Source: Syngnathus acus (lineage: Eukaryota; Chordata; Actinopteri; Syngnathiformes; Syngnathidae). From it: a DNA stretch of 64,000 nt. The stretch spans positions 3,729,164-3,793,163 of the forward strand of contig NC_051088.1 of the NCBI RefSeq assembly GCF_901709675.1. The letters run 5' to 3'. The position numbers and the translations under genes are program-made. The notes under the pieces are model-generated. The model saw only the letters and a list, made by a program, of their open reading frames with translations. It ran no database searches and was not told where the DNA came from. This document shows positions 1 to 10,616 of this stretch, one piece after another; position 1 is the first letter of the stretch, and each line of letters begins with the position of its first letter.

Positions 1-844
1 ACGGACAATACACCTCCCGTCTTTTAAGATAGTGATTGCTTGATAGATCAAGACCTAACTGGCTGTATGCATTATGTTTCACGATATTTCAATATTTATC
101 ATTTCTGTGGATGAATTGGATAAGAGCGCACTTGGTTACCAAAATGCACCGAGTGGGTGCACGTGCATATCAATAAATGGAACAATCAGGACAGCCACCT
201 CAAATGTGAAAAAATGACTTTTGCATTGTAAATTAACAGTATTAATATCCACGCTCTGTTATTAGTTTTATTTACACGAAATGGATTCAAACAGTTTGAC
301 ACGTCAACTGTTTGAATCCATCTCAGACAGTCTTACGCAATTACGCGACAGCAGCCGCGTTAGCGGCTGAGTTGGAGCGCTTGGGCTGATTTCTACTTTT
401 TTATTTGTTTTGAGGATTGGTATTTGGGGAATTATGATATTGTGTAATTTTGTCATTTAAAATGGAACAGAAATTCCATCTACTAGTGCCTGTGCATTAG
501 TAGCAATGCTTCCAAGTTTGAAATTTACAATGGCGGACCAAAAAAAACATACTTGTCAATGGCAGTAAATTATTTAAAAAAAAAAAATACAATTGTTTAG
601 AATTAGTAGGAACTATAACTGTCATGCTGTCAAGTTTGAGTATTCATTTTTGCATAGAAAACTGGCGTTGCAAAGTAGCCTGGTGGCTTTTGGCAGCCAT
701 ACTGGGCAGCCAGTAACGCAGGAATTTGGCACTGCATTTACACCGTAGTTACAATTCTTAACCATGACAATGTTAGCTCTCCAGACTTCTGATCAGTTTC
801 TCAAATACAATCATGGCAGTCGTGACATGCTTTCAACGGTTTAC
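1..844. other. Intron of the makorin gene, no exon seen
   Basis: AT-rich sequence downstream (minus-strand sense) of the last makorin exon visible here. The next exon, which should hold the C-terminal CCCH finger, was searched for on the minus strand and not found, so it must lie beyond the left edge. The only structure seen is a perfect inverted repeat at 281-321, listed separately. Confidence 0.5.
281..321. repeat. 16-bp perfect inverted repeat with 9-nt spacer
   Basis: The arm ATGGATTCAAACAGTT at 281-296 is exactly reverse-complementary to 306-321. The pairing continues inward for three more bases if one T is bulged. It could be the hinge of a small inverted duplication or the meeting point of two transposon ends. 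It lies in makorin intron sequence. Confidence 0.75.
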
Positions 845-3800
845 CTGAATTTTTGTTTGAAGTCTGCTATTAGGCTTTCCTTTGCTTGACCTTCCACCCA
901 GTATTTGTTAGGTATATAGAAGGCTGATCTCACCCTGCATTGTGGGCAGGTCCTGAAGCAGAGAGCCCGTCCAAGGTCACAAAACAATTAAAAATGTGCA
1001 TGTGCATAAACAAAAACTTACTTGACAATATCAGGCCCGAGGTTTCTGGTTTTCCTCCAGGTCATGATGCACTGCAGGCAGAAGGCATGACTGCAGTTGG
1101 GTAGGATTCCAAACACCTGGTTTCTACGGTCCATCTTCTCATACACCTTGTCCATGCATATGCCACAGGTGATATCCCGACTCTGCAGGAATGCCTCCAA
1201 CGTCCCGTCGGTGCACGAGGACGCAGAGGCACCCGCGGCTTCTGTGCTACTGGGAAGACTTTCCTGTGGTTAATAATAAATGAATGAATGAATGAATAAT
1301 AGAACAAGCTCGATCTTATCAGGTACAACTGAACACAAAAATGATCAGACCACAAACCTCTTTGTCACACATATTTGCGTCACACTGATCTGAGCTCTTG
1401 GCCGGCACTCGGGAATGAGCATCTGCAAATAAGATGTATACTGAAGTTGTACAATTTTGACTCAAAATTCAACCAATCATCACTGTCAGCCCATTACACT
1501 ATACCTCAGTGATTCAGTCATAAGACCAGTGCTGCCATGGTTACCATCATAAAATAACAAATTTACTTTACTTGATTTTAAAAGGAACTGATGTGCTGAA
1601 TTACTCAAAGTGGCCATAATGTTTTAGTAGAAACACTACATAAGAGACTTGAGGAAAAAAAAAATCGTTGCATGTTGGTAGTGCCTCTTGAAAATAGCCA
1701 GTCTCTTAGCAAATTAGGCATACATACAGTATTTGTTTATTTCAGTGGGGGGGAAAAAAAAGACGCCTATTTCATCTTGTTCTAGAAGCGACAACCCTCT
1801 CTGTCAACTTTATTTTTCTTCATTTTGGGAATGGGCTGTAAAGGGTCACAAGTCACTGAACAGTCAACATTACACCCAATATGCTCACAAAGGCTATGCT
1901 GGTAAATATTTCCTCCTGTCGCACATGTTTTCAACTGGTTCTAGGGGTAAATAAATACAGCAAAGGCACTCCAACTGTATGCCTGTCTGTGTGAACAAGA
2001 CTGAAGTCAAAGTGTACTTTACCTCGTTACGGGACACTAGGGTTGGGTTTAGGGGAAAAGAAAACCCCTCTCGTTTCATTACCCCATACCAATTCATGTA
2101 ACCAGAACATCGATCTGTAACCCACAAGACATGGTTGGAAAAACGAAGTATACCATCTACCTCATTCCACCATGGGTCAGCACATATGATTCACGACCAC
2201 GGTCCATTGGGCGCCGTTGAACTGGACTGCCCTTACACCTGTCTATGGACCCCGTGGAGGCTATTTTGTGTGTTTTGGGGTGTTCTCCTGTGTTGAGGGG
2301 TGCTGGTTGGCCGCTGTTACTTTTTTTCCTTTGTCTTTTAGCTTTGATTGCTTTTATCTTGTGCGCTTTGATGGCTTTTATCTTGTGCACTTTCTGGCTT
2401 TCTTTGTGGCGCCGTTGTGTGGCAGCCTTATGAGAGCCTATTGAGTTGCGCTCATGCCATCTGTGTGTCTGTGTACCCACTCTGTGGTATGGGTACTGCT
2501 GGGGCCTGGATTTCCCCACCCCTGGGGCTCAATATATATTCAATCAATCAAATCAATCAATGATCAGCAACCTCTTTTAAGCCTGATAACAATCCTGATG
2601 ATTTGGTGTGTTGCAGTGGGGATGCATCTAAAACAGGTTGGCTTGGTGCCCTTGAAGACCGGACTTGGCGACCCCTGCCTTAGAGGTAACACATCTGGTG
2701 ACAACAAAGTCTGCGTATATTGACATGAAGACCTGTTCGTCTTCTGTAATCTTGCCGGGCCAGCCCGCTGGGCTGCCTTGGCCGACCCCGAGCAGGGGGA
2801 AGCCCCTCTACGTCACATCATGTGACTAAATAGACCAATCACGAGATGCCCACAGTATTCTATGCAGTAAAAAAAAAAATCGTGTGTCAATCAATGAAAG
2901 GTCAGCCCCAATAGTAATGGCTTCAAAAGATCATTTTAGCAGATAATTATGCTTTGTGGTGTCGTCTTCAGGCTGATCTCGGCCTCTCGGAAAGACGTTC
3001 AACTCTAAGTCAACGATATTAAACATGTTAGATTTTTTGGGACCAGAGGACAAACAAGCACACAGCCAGCTGGTTGACAGTGACGTGCAGCCAAACAAAA
3101 AGTGAGGTTAAAAGGCCAGTGCGGTGGGAAACCCAAAAATCAAAACAGTCATGGCAAAAGAAGGTCTGTGCTCAAAGTCTGAGTGTTAAACTGTTACTTA
3201 AACTATTTAAGTTGTACGATTGTGGCAGCTTTGACCCCAGTAGGAATTCACAGAATTAACTGATCAACCTGGAAAATGGACATTAAAGCAGTGTCATAGT
3301 GTTGTAAATAACTCCATTTAAATCTTGACAACACAACCAATCATGAGTTATAGCACCCACCATGTAATCGCTTCGCAGTGTTTCTGTTCCCAGTGTCTAC
3401 GACATTTGCAGAGGTCACCATGGACCCCGATGTGCCACGTTGACGCCTTGGCGACACATCAGCCTGCATACGAGCAAAGGTCTCAGAACCTTGTCTGTCA
3501 GCTGTGCCTTGGGCCACGGAGGTGGAGGAAGAAGAGGAGGAAGAGGATGTGGAGGAGAAGACTGTTGGTATAGCCAGTCTTCGACCTGCAACATCTGCAC
3601 CACCTTCAGATTGGGGGATATGGATATACCTGGTAGGGAATCACAATTCCTAAATAAGTAATTCAAATGAAAATGTAGACAAGTCTATGAATAACAGAAA
3701 AACATTACCTGCAGCGTTCACCATACCAGCATGCACCTTTCTGGAAGAACCGACATATTTGGGACGGCGGTTCAGCGGGTAATTCATGTAAATAATGGCA

Positions 3801-6800
3801 TCTTGAGCCATATCTGCACGAGCCATTCAAGAAATGCCTACAAGAAAGGAAAGGTGCTTTGTTATTCATGGAGATTTTTTTTTTCACAGACAGTCAGAGG
3901 TTTGCTTTTAAATCATTGAGCCTCAAACATCATGACTTTATGTAAAGGATAACTAAGCAATTCCATGTCAATTCACAGAAATCCACAGAACGTTCTTAGA
4001 GACACCGTTACAAATTTCCCCATTTTTATTCTATTAGTGCCTCGTGATGTCAAATGAAAGAATTCAAAGTCTAAGGCTCCTAACTCAAACTGTTATGGCC
4101 CTTTCGAAGTTTGGCTGCCATACCCATATTTGGGATCCAAGCATCTTTAGAAGTAGTTTTTTTAATTATGCATTTAAGTCCACATATCATACTAATAAAT
4201 TCTACTGTTTTACTCATTCAGTTGTGGTCAATTTTAAGTGTAACAGCAAATCTTTTGTCTGAATTCCTCATCATCATAGCATCACAACCCCCTCTTTTAC
4301 CCATTTTGAAGAGGGGCTCAGAGCAAGCTGTTTTGGTGCAATCTCTTTAAATGCAAATCAGATACTTCACACCTCACACACCCAAGGAAGGCCGCAAGAT
4401 GTGCACCTCCCTTTCCGGTCGACATATTTGCAGCTTTTTTTTAGCCGAGGTAGCACTTACTTTTTTTTTTGTTGCTTTATTTAAAAAGAGGTAGCGTTTG
4501 CTTGAAGGTTGGTGTATTGATGTCACAGTGTTGAAAGAGTCTTGCAGCCCTCTTCTAGAGACACTTTTCATAAACTGCCGGCCATTTTATTCACCACGCG
4601 AGTTCTTCTCCGTTGTATGGTGGCTGTTTACATTCCACCACACGCACGTGCGATCAAAACCACGTAACACCTGGCTGACAGACATGGAGAAAAAAACTAC
4701 CAAATCACTGATCATTGTTTTGGGTGATTTTAACAGAGCGAACCTCACACACAAACTCTCCAAATACAGACAGTACATAACGTGTCCCACCAGAGGCACA
4801 AATACACTGCATGTCGTGTACTATGTCTTGTCACCGTGGGATAGTGGAAACGTAATTTCGATTTCTTTGTGTGTCTTGGCATGTGAAGAGGTTGACAATA
4901 AAGCAGACTTTGACTTTGATACTGCTCTGTTCCCCGTGCAGCGTTAGGACTCTCGGACCACTGTCTAGTTCATCTGACCTACAGGCAGAAATTAAAAACC
5001 TCTAAGCCTGTGGTGAGGACTGTGAGAAAATGGAGTCAAAGCAGGACCTCCAAGCCTGCACCGATTGTTTTTGTTTTTTTTAAGCTGCATCTGTAGACCT
5101 GCAGGAACTCATTGACACTGTGACATCATACATCAGCTTTTGTGAGGACTTGTGTGTGCAGACTAATACCTTCTGCACGTACAACAACAAATCATGGTTT
5201 ACACCAAACTTCAGGATGCTGCGCAAAGCCAAGGAGGAGGCCTACAGGAGTGGGGACCGTGACCTGTTCAGGCAGGCTAGGAACACACTGACCCGAGAGA
5301 TCAGGAAAGCTAAGAGGAGCTATAGGGAGAGCCTGGAGAGACACCTCTCTACCAATCCTGATTCCTCAACAGTGTGAAAGGCCTGCAGAGCATCACGGGA
5401 TTTAAGAGACAACCCCCCCGTTATGTGGCTAACCCAAGGCTTGCAAACCAGCTAAACCAGTGGTTCCCAAAGTGGGCGGTACCGCCCCCCTGGGGGCGGT
5501 GGAAAGATCTGGGGGGGCGGTGAGGAAGAAAGGGGCGGTAGGGGGGCGGTAGTCGATTTGTACACAACACGCCGCTCTGGCCCAGTCAGATCCGACAGCA
5601 TAGACTACAAAAGCAAAAGCTCAGGTTTGTAATTTCAAGCTTGTAATGTTCAGAATTTTATCTTATAATAAAAACCGCATTCTGGCGGTCAACATCATCT
5701 TGAGTTCAAGTCAACATGAAATTGGGGACTCGCCAGAACGCGCCGTGTTGTGTTGTGTTGAGCTGGTTAGGGCAGTGGTCCCCAACCACCGGGCCGCGGA
5801 CCGGTACCGGTCCGTGGGTCACTTGGTACCGGGCCGCCAAGCCGCACAGAATTTTTTTTTATCGACGATCAATTAATTCAGGTCAAGACACTCGTCCCGG
5901 TCACGTGACATGTTTCCCCAGTCGAGCCCGCAAAGCTAATATGTGGCGACAGGCTAACTAACCAGGCAGTGAAGCATTCAAAACTGCTTCAACACATGGA
6001 GACCAAGCATCCTGCAATAAAAGACAAACCTTAAATCACTTCGGGTGTCATTGTCTCCGATTACGTCTAGATGGGACCGGCTCGTTTCTGAGAAACAAAC
6101 TCAGTGCTCCCACTAATTCAACGTAATGGTAATGATATTATAAATGTATTATTTATTTATTTATATAAATGTATTATTTATTTATATAAATGCCGGTCCT
6201 TGGGGGGGGGGGGGGGGCGCTAGGAATTCACTGGGGAGCCAAAGGGGGCGCCAGCCTGCAAAAGTTTGGGAACCACTGAGCTAAACAGTCCAGCCACACA
6301 ACGGGACCTCCTGCATCACAATCAACATCCACACCTCCCCCCAGTTCACACCTCCATCGTTGTTATCACCTACTCTCTCTCTTTCAGAAGCCTCGCCCGC
6401 ACTTCAGATCCACGTGGAGGAGGTGTGTCAGATGTTCCAGAGACAGAAGGTCAGGATGGCACCAGGACAAGATGGAGTCTCCCCCTTCTGTCTGAAGGTC
6501 TGTGCTGAACAGCTGGCACCCACCGTTACACTTCACCCATTTCCTGGAGCTGTGTGAGGTGCTCTCGTGCTTCAAAAGCTACATCATCGTACAGGTGGCC
6601 AAGAAGCCTGCCATCACAGGTTTGAATGATTGTAGACCTGTCGCCCTGACATATGTGGTCATGAAATCCTTTGAGAGGCTAGTGTTGAGCCACCTGAAGG
6701 ACATCACGGGCTCCCTGCTTGAGCCCCTGCAGTTTGCCTACCGGGCAAACAGGTCAGGGGATGACGTGGTCAACATGGGACTGCACAACATCCTGCACCA

Positions 6801-9229
6801 CCTCGACACCCCAGGAACGTACACCAGGATCCTGTTTGTGGACTTCAGCTCGGCGCTCAACACCATCGCTCCAGACATCCTCCACCAGAAGCTCATCCAG
6901 CTTGCGGTGCCTGCCGACACCTGCCAGTGGATCACCAGCTTCCTGACCAACAGGAGACAGCAAGTGAGACTGGGGTCCATCACATCTAACACCCGGACCA
7001 CCAGCACTGGCGCCCCCCAGGGGTGGGTACTCTCCCCACTGCTCTTCTCTCTCTACACCAACGATTGCTCCTCAGGCAACTCTTCTGTTAAGCGCCTGAC
7101 GTCTGCGGACAACACCACTCTCATCGGACTGATCCGGGACGGTGACGAGACTGCGTACAGACAGGAGGTGGTCCACTGGTGCAGGCAAAACCACCTGGAG
7201 CTGAACCCGCTCAAGACCGTGGAGATGACAGTGGACTTCAGGAGAGACCCTTCGCCACTTCTACCCTTCACCATCCTCAGTAATGCTATTCCCACCACAG
7301 ACACCTTCATGTTCCTGGGAACCACAATCTCCCAGGACTTGAAATGGACCGGCCACAGACTCTGTCCGGAAGAAGGCCTAGCTGAGGTTGTACTTTCTGA
7401 GACAGCTTAGGTAGTTCAACCTGCCACAGGAGCTGCTGAAGACCTTCTACACTGCCATCATCCAGTCTATCCTCTGCACCTCCATCACTGTCTGGTTTGG
7501 ATCGGCCACCAAACAAGCACAGACTGCAACGGACGATCAGGACTGCGGAAAAGATAATCGGGACCAACCTCCCATCTATCCAAGACTTGTACCTGTCCAG
7601 GACCAGCAAACGTGTAAGTAACATCTCTACAAACCCTTGTCACCCAGGTCACAGTCTGTTCGAACTACTCCCCTCCGGACGGCGTTACAGAGCGCTGTAT
7701 GCCAAAACCAACAGACACAGCTTCTTCCTCCAGGCTGTCGGGCTGATGAACTCACACTACTCAGAGTCTCAGAGACATCACTGGGCAATAATATCCTGTT
7801 CTTGCCACTTAAATTAGTCTCCTGAATGTTGTTAGTGACTTAAATGTTGTACAGAGGCTGAGATCAACCGGATTCAAATTCCTTGTTTGGCATGCACAAA
7901 CTTGGCCAATAAAGCTGATTCTGATGCAAACTTTTTGATTGATTAAAAAGGTATCAACAGCAGAAGACTTGTCCATACATACATACATACATACATACCA
8001 AAATAAATCCCCTCACAATATTTAAACACGTCTTGTAAACAGACACTGCAGTCAAGCTACGAAGTAAGCAAATGCATCCGTTGGGGCGTGACAAACCAAA
8101 CAAGGTAATGGGTGTTGCCAAACGGTTCGGCAAATCCGCCCTCTTTATTACTCAGAGACTTTTGTAGTCCAAACAACTCAAGGATGCTGAAAAATGAGGA
8201 ATTCAGACAAAAGCATCGCTGTTCCACTTTAAATAGACCAACTGAATGAGTAAAACGTAAAACAGTAGAATTTATGACCGTGATACGTAAGCTTTAAAAA
8301 TGTTTCCACTTACAAACCCAATCGCGATTTAAATTCTTAAGTTGAGGTACAGCTGGAGTTGCTTTTCTCACCACTAAGAGAAAAATGTTAGATCCGTGTC
8401 TGTTAAGTGTAAACGAGTAGCCCTTCGTATTATTCGAAAGTAACTCCGTCTCAGAAAGGTTGGCGACCGCCCCCCCCTCCTCCTCAAATATATTTCGGTG
8501 GAAATTAAAAGATAGCAAACAAAGCGAGAACAATTGAGTATGGGAATTCCGTACTGTTCAAAACTACCCTGAACCTTTGCGTCAAACACGGTCAAATAAT
8601 CACTTTTAAGGCCAATGTTAATCGACGTTGACACAAAGCTTTTACTGAACAAGCCAACACTAAAATGTTAACCACACACACTCACAATCATCGACTTGGT
8701 CCGGTGTGCATGTTCAAGGTCCACGTTTCACCACGTACTTTATTTGGGCTTTGGAATCTTGGAATTACGTGTTGCCATTTGACGCCAAAGTAATGGAAGC
8801 AAACATGTGGCAACACAAACATAATGGCAAGCTAGCTTTGTGGGCTTCTCTCCACGCATCGCGCGCATACAAAACAGTTCCTCTATGATTGTTTACTAGC
8901 CGACGGAAATGTGAGATTCAAAAGTTAGTCGTTGGCTTTGTTTGCGCCCCCCATAAAAACTAAACTTTAACGACTGGATATTTAGAAGACAATGGACGAG
9001 ATATTAATTTATAGAGCAGATTCGCGACAAACCAAACATTGCCCTTGTACTTTCGAATGAGATCAACGTCCATCTCAACTTTTTAACTTCCGCCTCGCCA
9101 TGGAACATTTCCTTTCACGGCCATATAAGTCTTGCCATTTGTCGACTTGTTGGGTCGCTCTAGCTATATTTGCTCAATATGGTCTTACCTGCAGATACCG
9201 CCATTGCGGGCGAAACGCGAACGATCCAT
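845..9229 (-). CDS. mkrn4: Makorin RING finger / CCCH zinc-finger E3 ubiquitin ligase, 5' six exons (3' end off window)
   Basis: Makorins are RING-type E3 ubiquitin ligases that bind RNA through CCCH fingers. Exons in transcript order: 9189-9229, 3709-3837, 3361-3629, 1358-1422, 1022-1263, 845-952; 854 nt, all phases agree. The start ATG (9229-9227) opens MDRSRFARNGGIC, so the first finger is split between exons 1 and 2. Visible: CCCH finger 1 (C13, C21, C27, H31), CCCH finger 2 (C42, C50, C56, H60), a serine-rich linker in exon 3, and a C3HC4 RING starting at C201 and C204 (ITCGICMDKVYEK), with C225, H227, C230, C233 and the last pair in TCPQCR of exon 6. The third CCCH finger and the Cys-His block that makorin-1 and -2 carry before the RING were not found. 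Intron 1 (3838-9188) holds a LINE. The family call is firm. The mkrn4 symbol is inferred from the ppard neighbour and the reduced finger set. Confidence 0.85.
2341..2388. repeat. 24-bp tandem duplication (2 copies)
   Basis: Two adjacent 24-bp units (2341-2364 and 2365-2388) differ at one base. They lie in makorin intron 3 (1423-3360). Nothing else was recognised in that intron; the long open frame on its minus strand is lysine/arginine-rich low-complexity sequence without family features. Confidence 0.7.
4845..4918 (+). mobile_element. Short LINE 3'-tail insertion inside the L2 copy
   Basis: This stretch interrupts the endonuclease-linker coding sequence. It contains TTGTGTGTCTTGGCATGTGA followed by ACAATAAAGCAGACTTTGAC and a short CTTTGA repeat. 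The same sequence recurs at 39577-39636 in troap. It looks like an extremely 5'-truncated retroposed LINE 3' end. Confidence 0.6.
5458..6278. mobile_element. Non-autonomous hAT element with 8-bp target duplication, nested in the LINE
   Basis: Terminal inverted repeats CAGTGGTTCCCAAAG at the left and TTTGGGAACCACTG at the right. The flanking 8-bp duplication AGCTAAAC is perfect (5450-5457 and 6279-6286). An 8-bp duplication and CAG-type ends are typical of the hAT superfamily. No transposase frame is present. Inside, near 5769-5830, is the start of another repeat (GGTCCCCAACCACCGGGCC), followed by an ATTT-rich array near 6150-6190 and a G run near 6204. Confidence 0.88.
7976..7999. repeat. (CATA)n microsatellite
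   Basis: About six tandem CATA units just downstream of the LINE 3' end. The rest of makorin intron 1 up to 9188 shows no further recognisable element. Confidence 0.8.
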
Positions 9230-10616
9230 GTCTGCAGCCACCCGACTTGCTTATTATCCGTGCGGTGGTGTTGGAGCTGCTGCTGCGTTACTGTTGGAGC
9301 TGCTGAACCGCCCCGCGTCCCACCTCCGACTATTTTAATAGTTGGCAGCCGGTCTCTCTTCGCCAATTTACGGAGCGACGAGCCAATGGAAACGTGACGT
9401 CAACCTTTGAACGTCACTGTTCTCAATCTCAACTGTGCACTGTGTATTACTAACTTTTATCTCTAAAAATAGTCATCAGAAATCACCTTTAAAAATAATT
9501 ATGCACAAGCGGGAAACAGTTCTAATAGTTTATGAAAGAGCTGTAACTTTCCTCGGTAACATATTACGATCATTTCAAGTCATTGGTTGAACATATTTGG
9601 CACTTTTTAGACAGGCAGAGGTAGCTCACAATAACGTACGGTGCATTTTGTTTTTTTGACATTTCAATCATCTTGTTCACTTGCTTGACCACGACTGAAA
9701 TAGGTTGCACCCATTCAAAAAAAAAAAAAAAGCAAAGAATAGCATGTGCTTTGTCGAGACAGGGGAATATTGTCATACAATAGAGGTAGAGCAGATGAAG
9801 CCTGACTAAAAGAAATTAAGAAAAATGAGAAAGAAATAAGAAAATGGTTAAAAAAATCTAATTGTACATGAGGAAAGTGAGTGAAATAGGCCTACTGTAC
9901 TGTTTTTAAAACACGCATGTCACTGCATGAAATGAAAAGGTGTATAAAGTTGATAGTATATTTTGCAAACCAAGCAGGTAAGAAACAAATATTGTCAAAT
10001 ACATACAATGATGTGATGACGTTCATGTTTCACAAATATAATACAAATTAAAATTAGACATAATTACAAGGACAAAAATCATGTGAGAAACTAAAAACAG
10101 GATGCGTTGCTTGTACTTGTGCAGGTCATATGCGTATGTGTATTGCATATGGCTAGATGGCTTGGCTGTCCACATTTACTAATGAATACGCTATTGCACA
10201 GGCACCTGCGCCAAGTGAGGTCCACACGGCCAATCGGTAAAGTTGGAGGTCACTACATGAAGATAAGAATGTAAACAAAAACCAACCTGTGTGTTAGCTT
10301 TGTCTAATCACTCCGGTATCTTTAAAACGCACCGTGTCCACACTGCTGGTTGCTCTCCGCAGCACCGCGCAAGTCTGTACATATGTAACATGAACTGTTT
10401 CCCCAGGAAAGCAGGGAGCAGCTTCAGTAAGAAAAACACGTGTTCTTTTGTGATGTGACCTTTGCGGAAATGAGGGTGGACCTTATTCCAGATGCACACG
10501 TAATTTGTGTGCTGATGCGTAGGTATGACACCTCACTTGGAACAGTGTTTAACTGAACACAGTGTATTGTTCTAATAAGTGTGTATTCAGTCTGTAACAG
10601 TATTGCTCAGAGTAGT
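9230..10616. other. Intergenic: makorin promoter side and ppard 3' UTR side
   Basis: About 1.4 kb between the makorin start codon and the ppard stop codon, both genes on the minus strand. The part next to the makorin is CpG-richer with promoter-like motifs (next entry). The part next to ppard is AT-rich and probably holds its 3' UTR. No further coding exon is supported; the small open frames here have no family features. Confidence 0.5.
9360..9420 (-). promoter_or_regulatory. Probable makorin promoter: CRE and CCAAT boxes
   Basis: A perfect cAMP-response element TGACGTCA is at 9395-9402, with CCAAT at 9364-9368 and 9383-9387. This cluster is about 150-170 bp upstream of the makorin ATG in CpG-containing sequence. 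Function is inferred from motif identity and position only. Confidence 0.45.

Larger units (their letters stand above)
4540..7930 (+). mobile_element. L2-type (Maui-like) LINE, decayed, with nested insertions
   Basis: Fragments of a non-LTR retrotransposon in order: the end of an endonuclease domain (LGDFN motif near 4720), a linker (5120-5380), then reverse transcriptase and C-terminal domain (6380-7820). Typical strings are AYRANRSGDDVVNMGL and LFELLPSGRRYRAL. The 3' end at about 7890-7925 is GGCCAATAAAGCTGATTCTG. It is dead: frames are interrupted, the box-A cysteine in GAPQG-C is W, and the catalytic box reads SADN instead of F/Y-ADD. It lies antisense in intron 1 of the makorin. The 5' boundary is uncertain. 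A hAT element (5458-6278) and a short LINE tail (about 4845-4918) are inserted in it. Confidence 0.85.

Noticed and set aside
2157-2519. 120-codon minus-strand open frame rich in Lys and His
   Set aside because: Low-complexity translation of a short tandem repeat region inside a makorin intron; no family motif and no splice support.
7053-7452. Reading the LINE at 4540-7930 as an active element
   Set aside because: Frames are broken, the catalytic box is SADN and the box-A cysteine is replaced, so it cannot encode a working reverse transcriptase.
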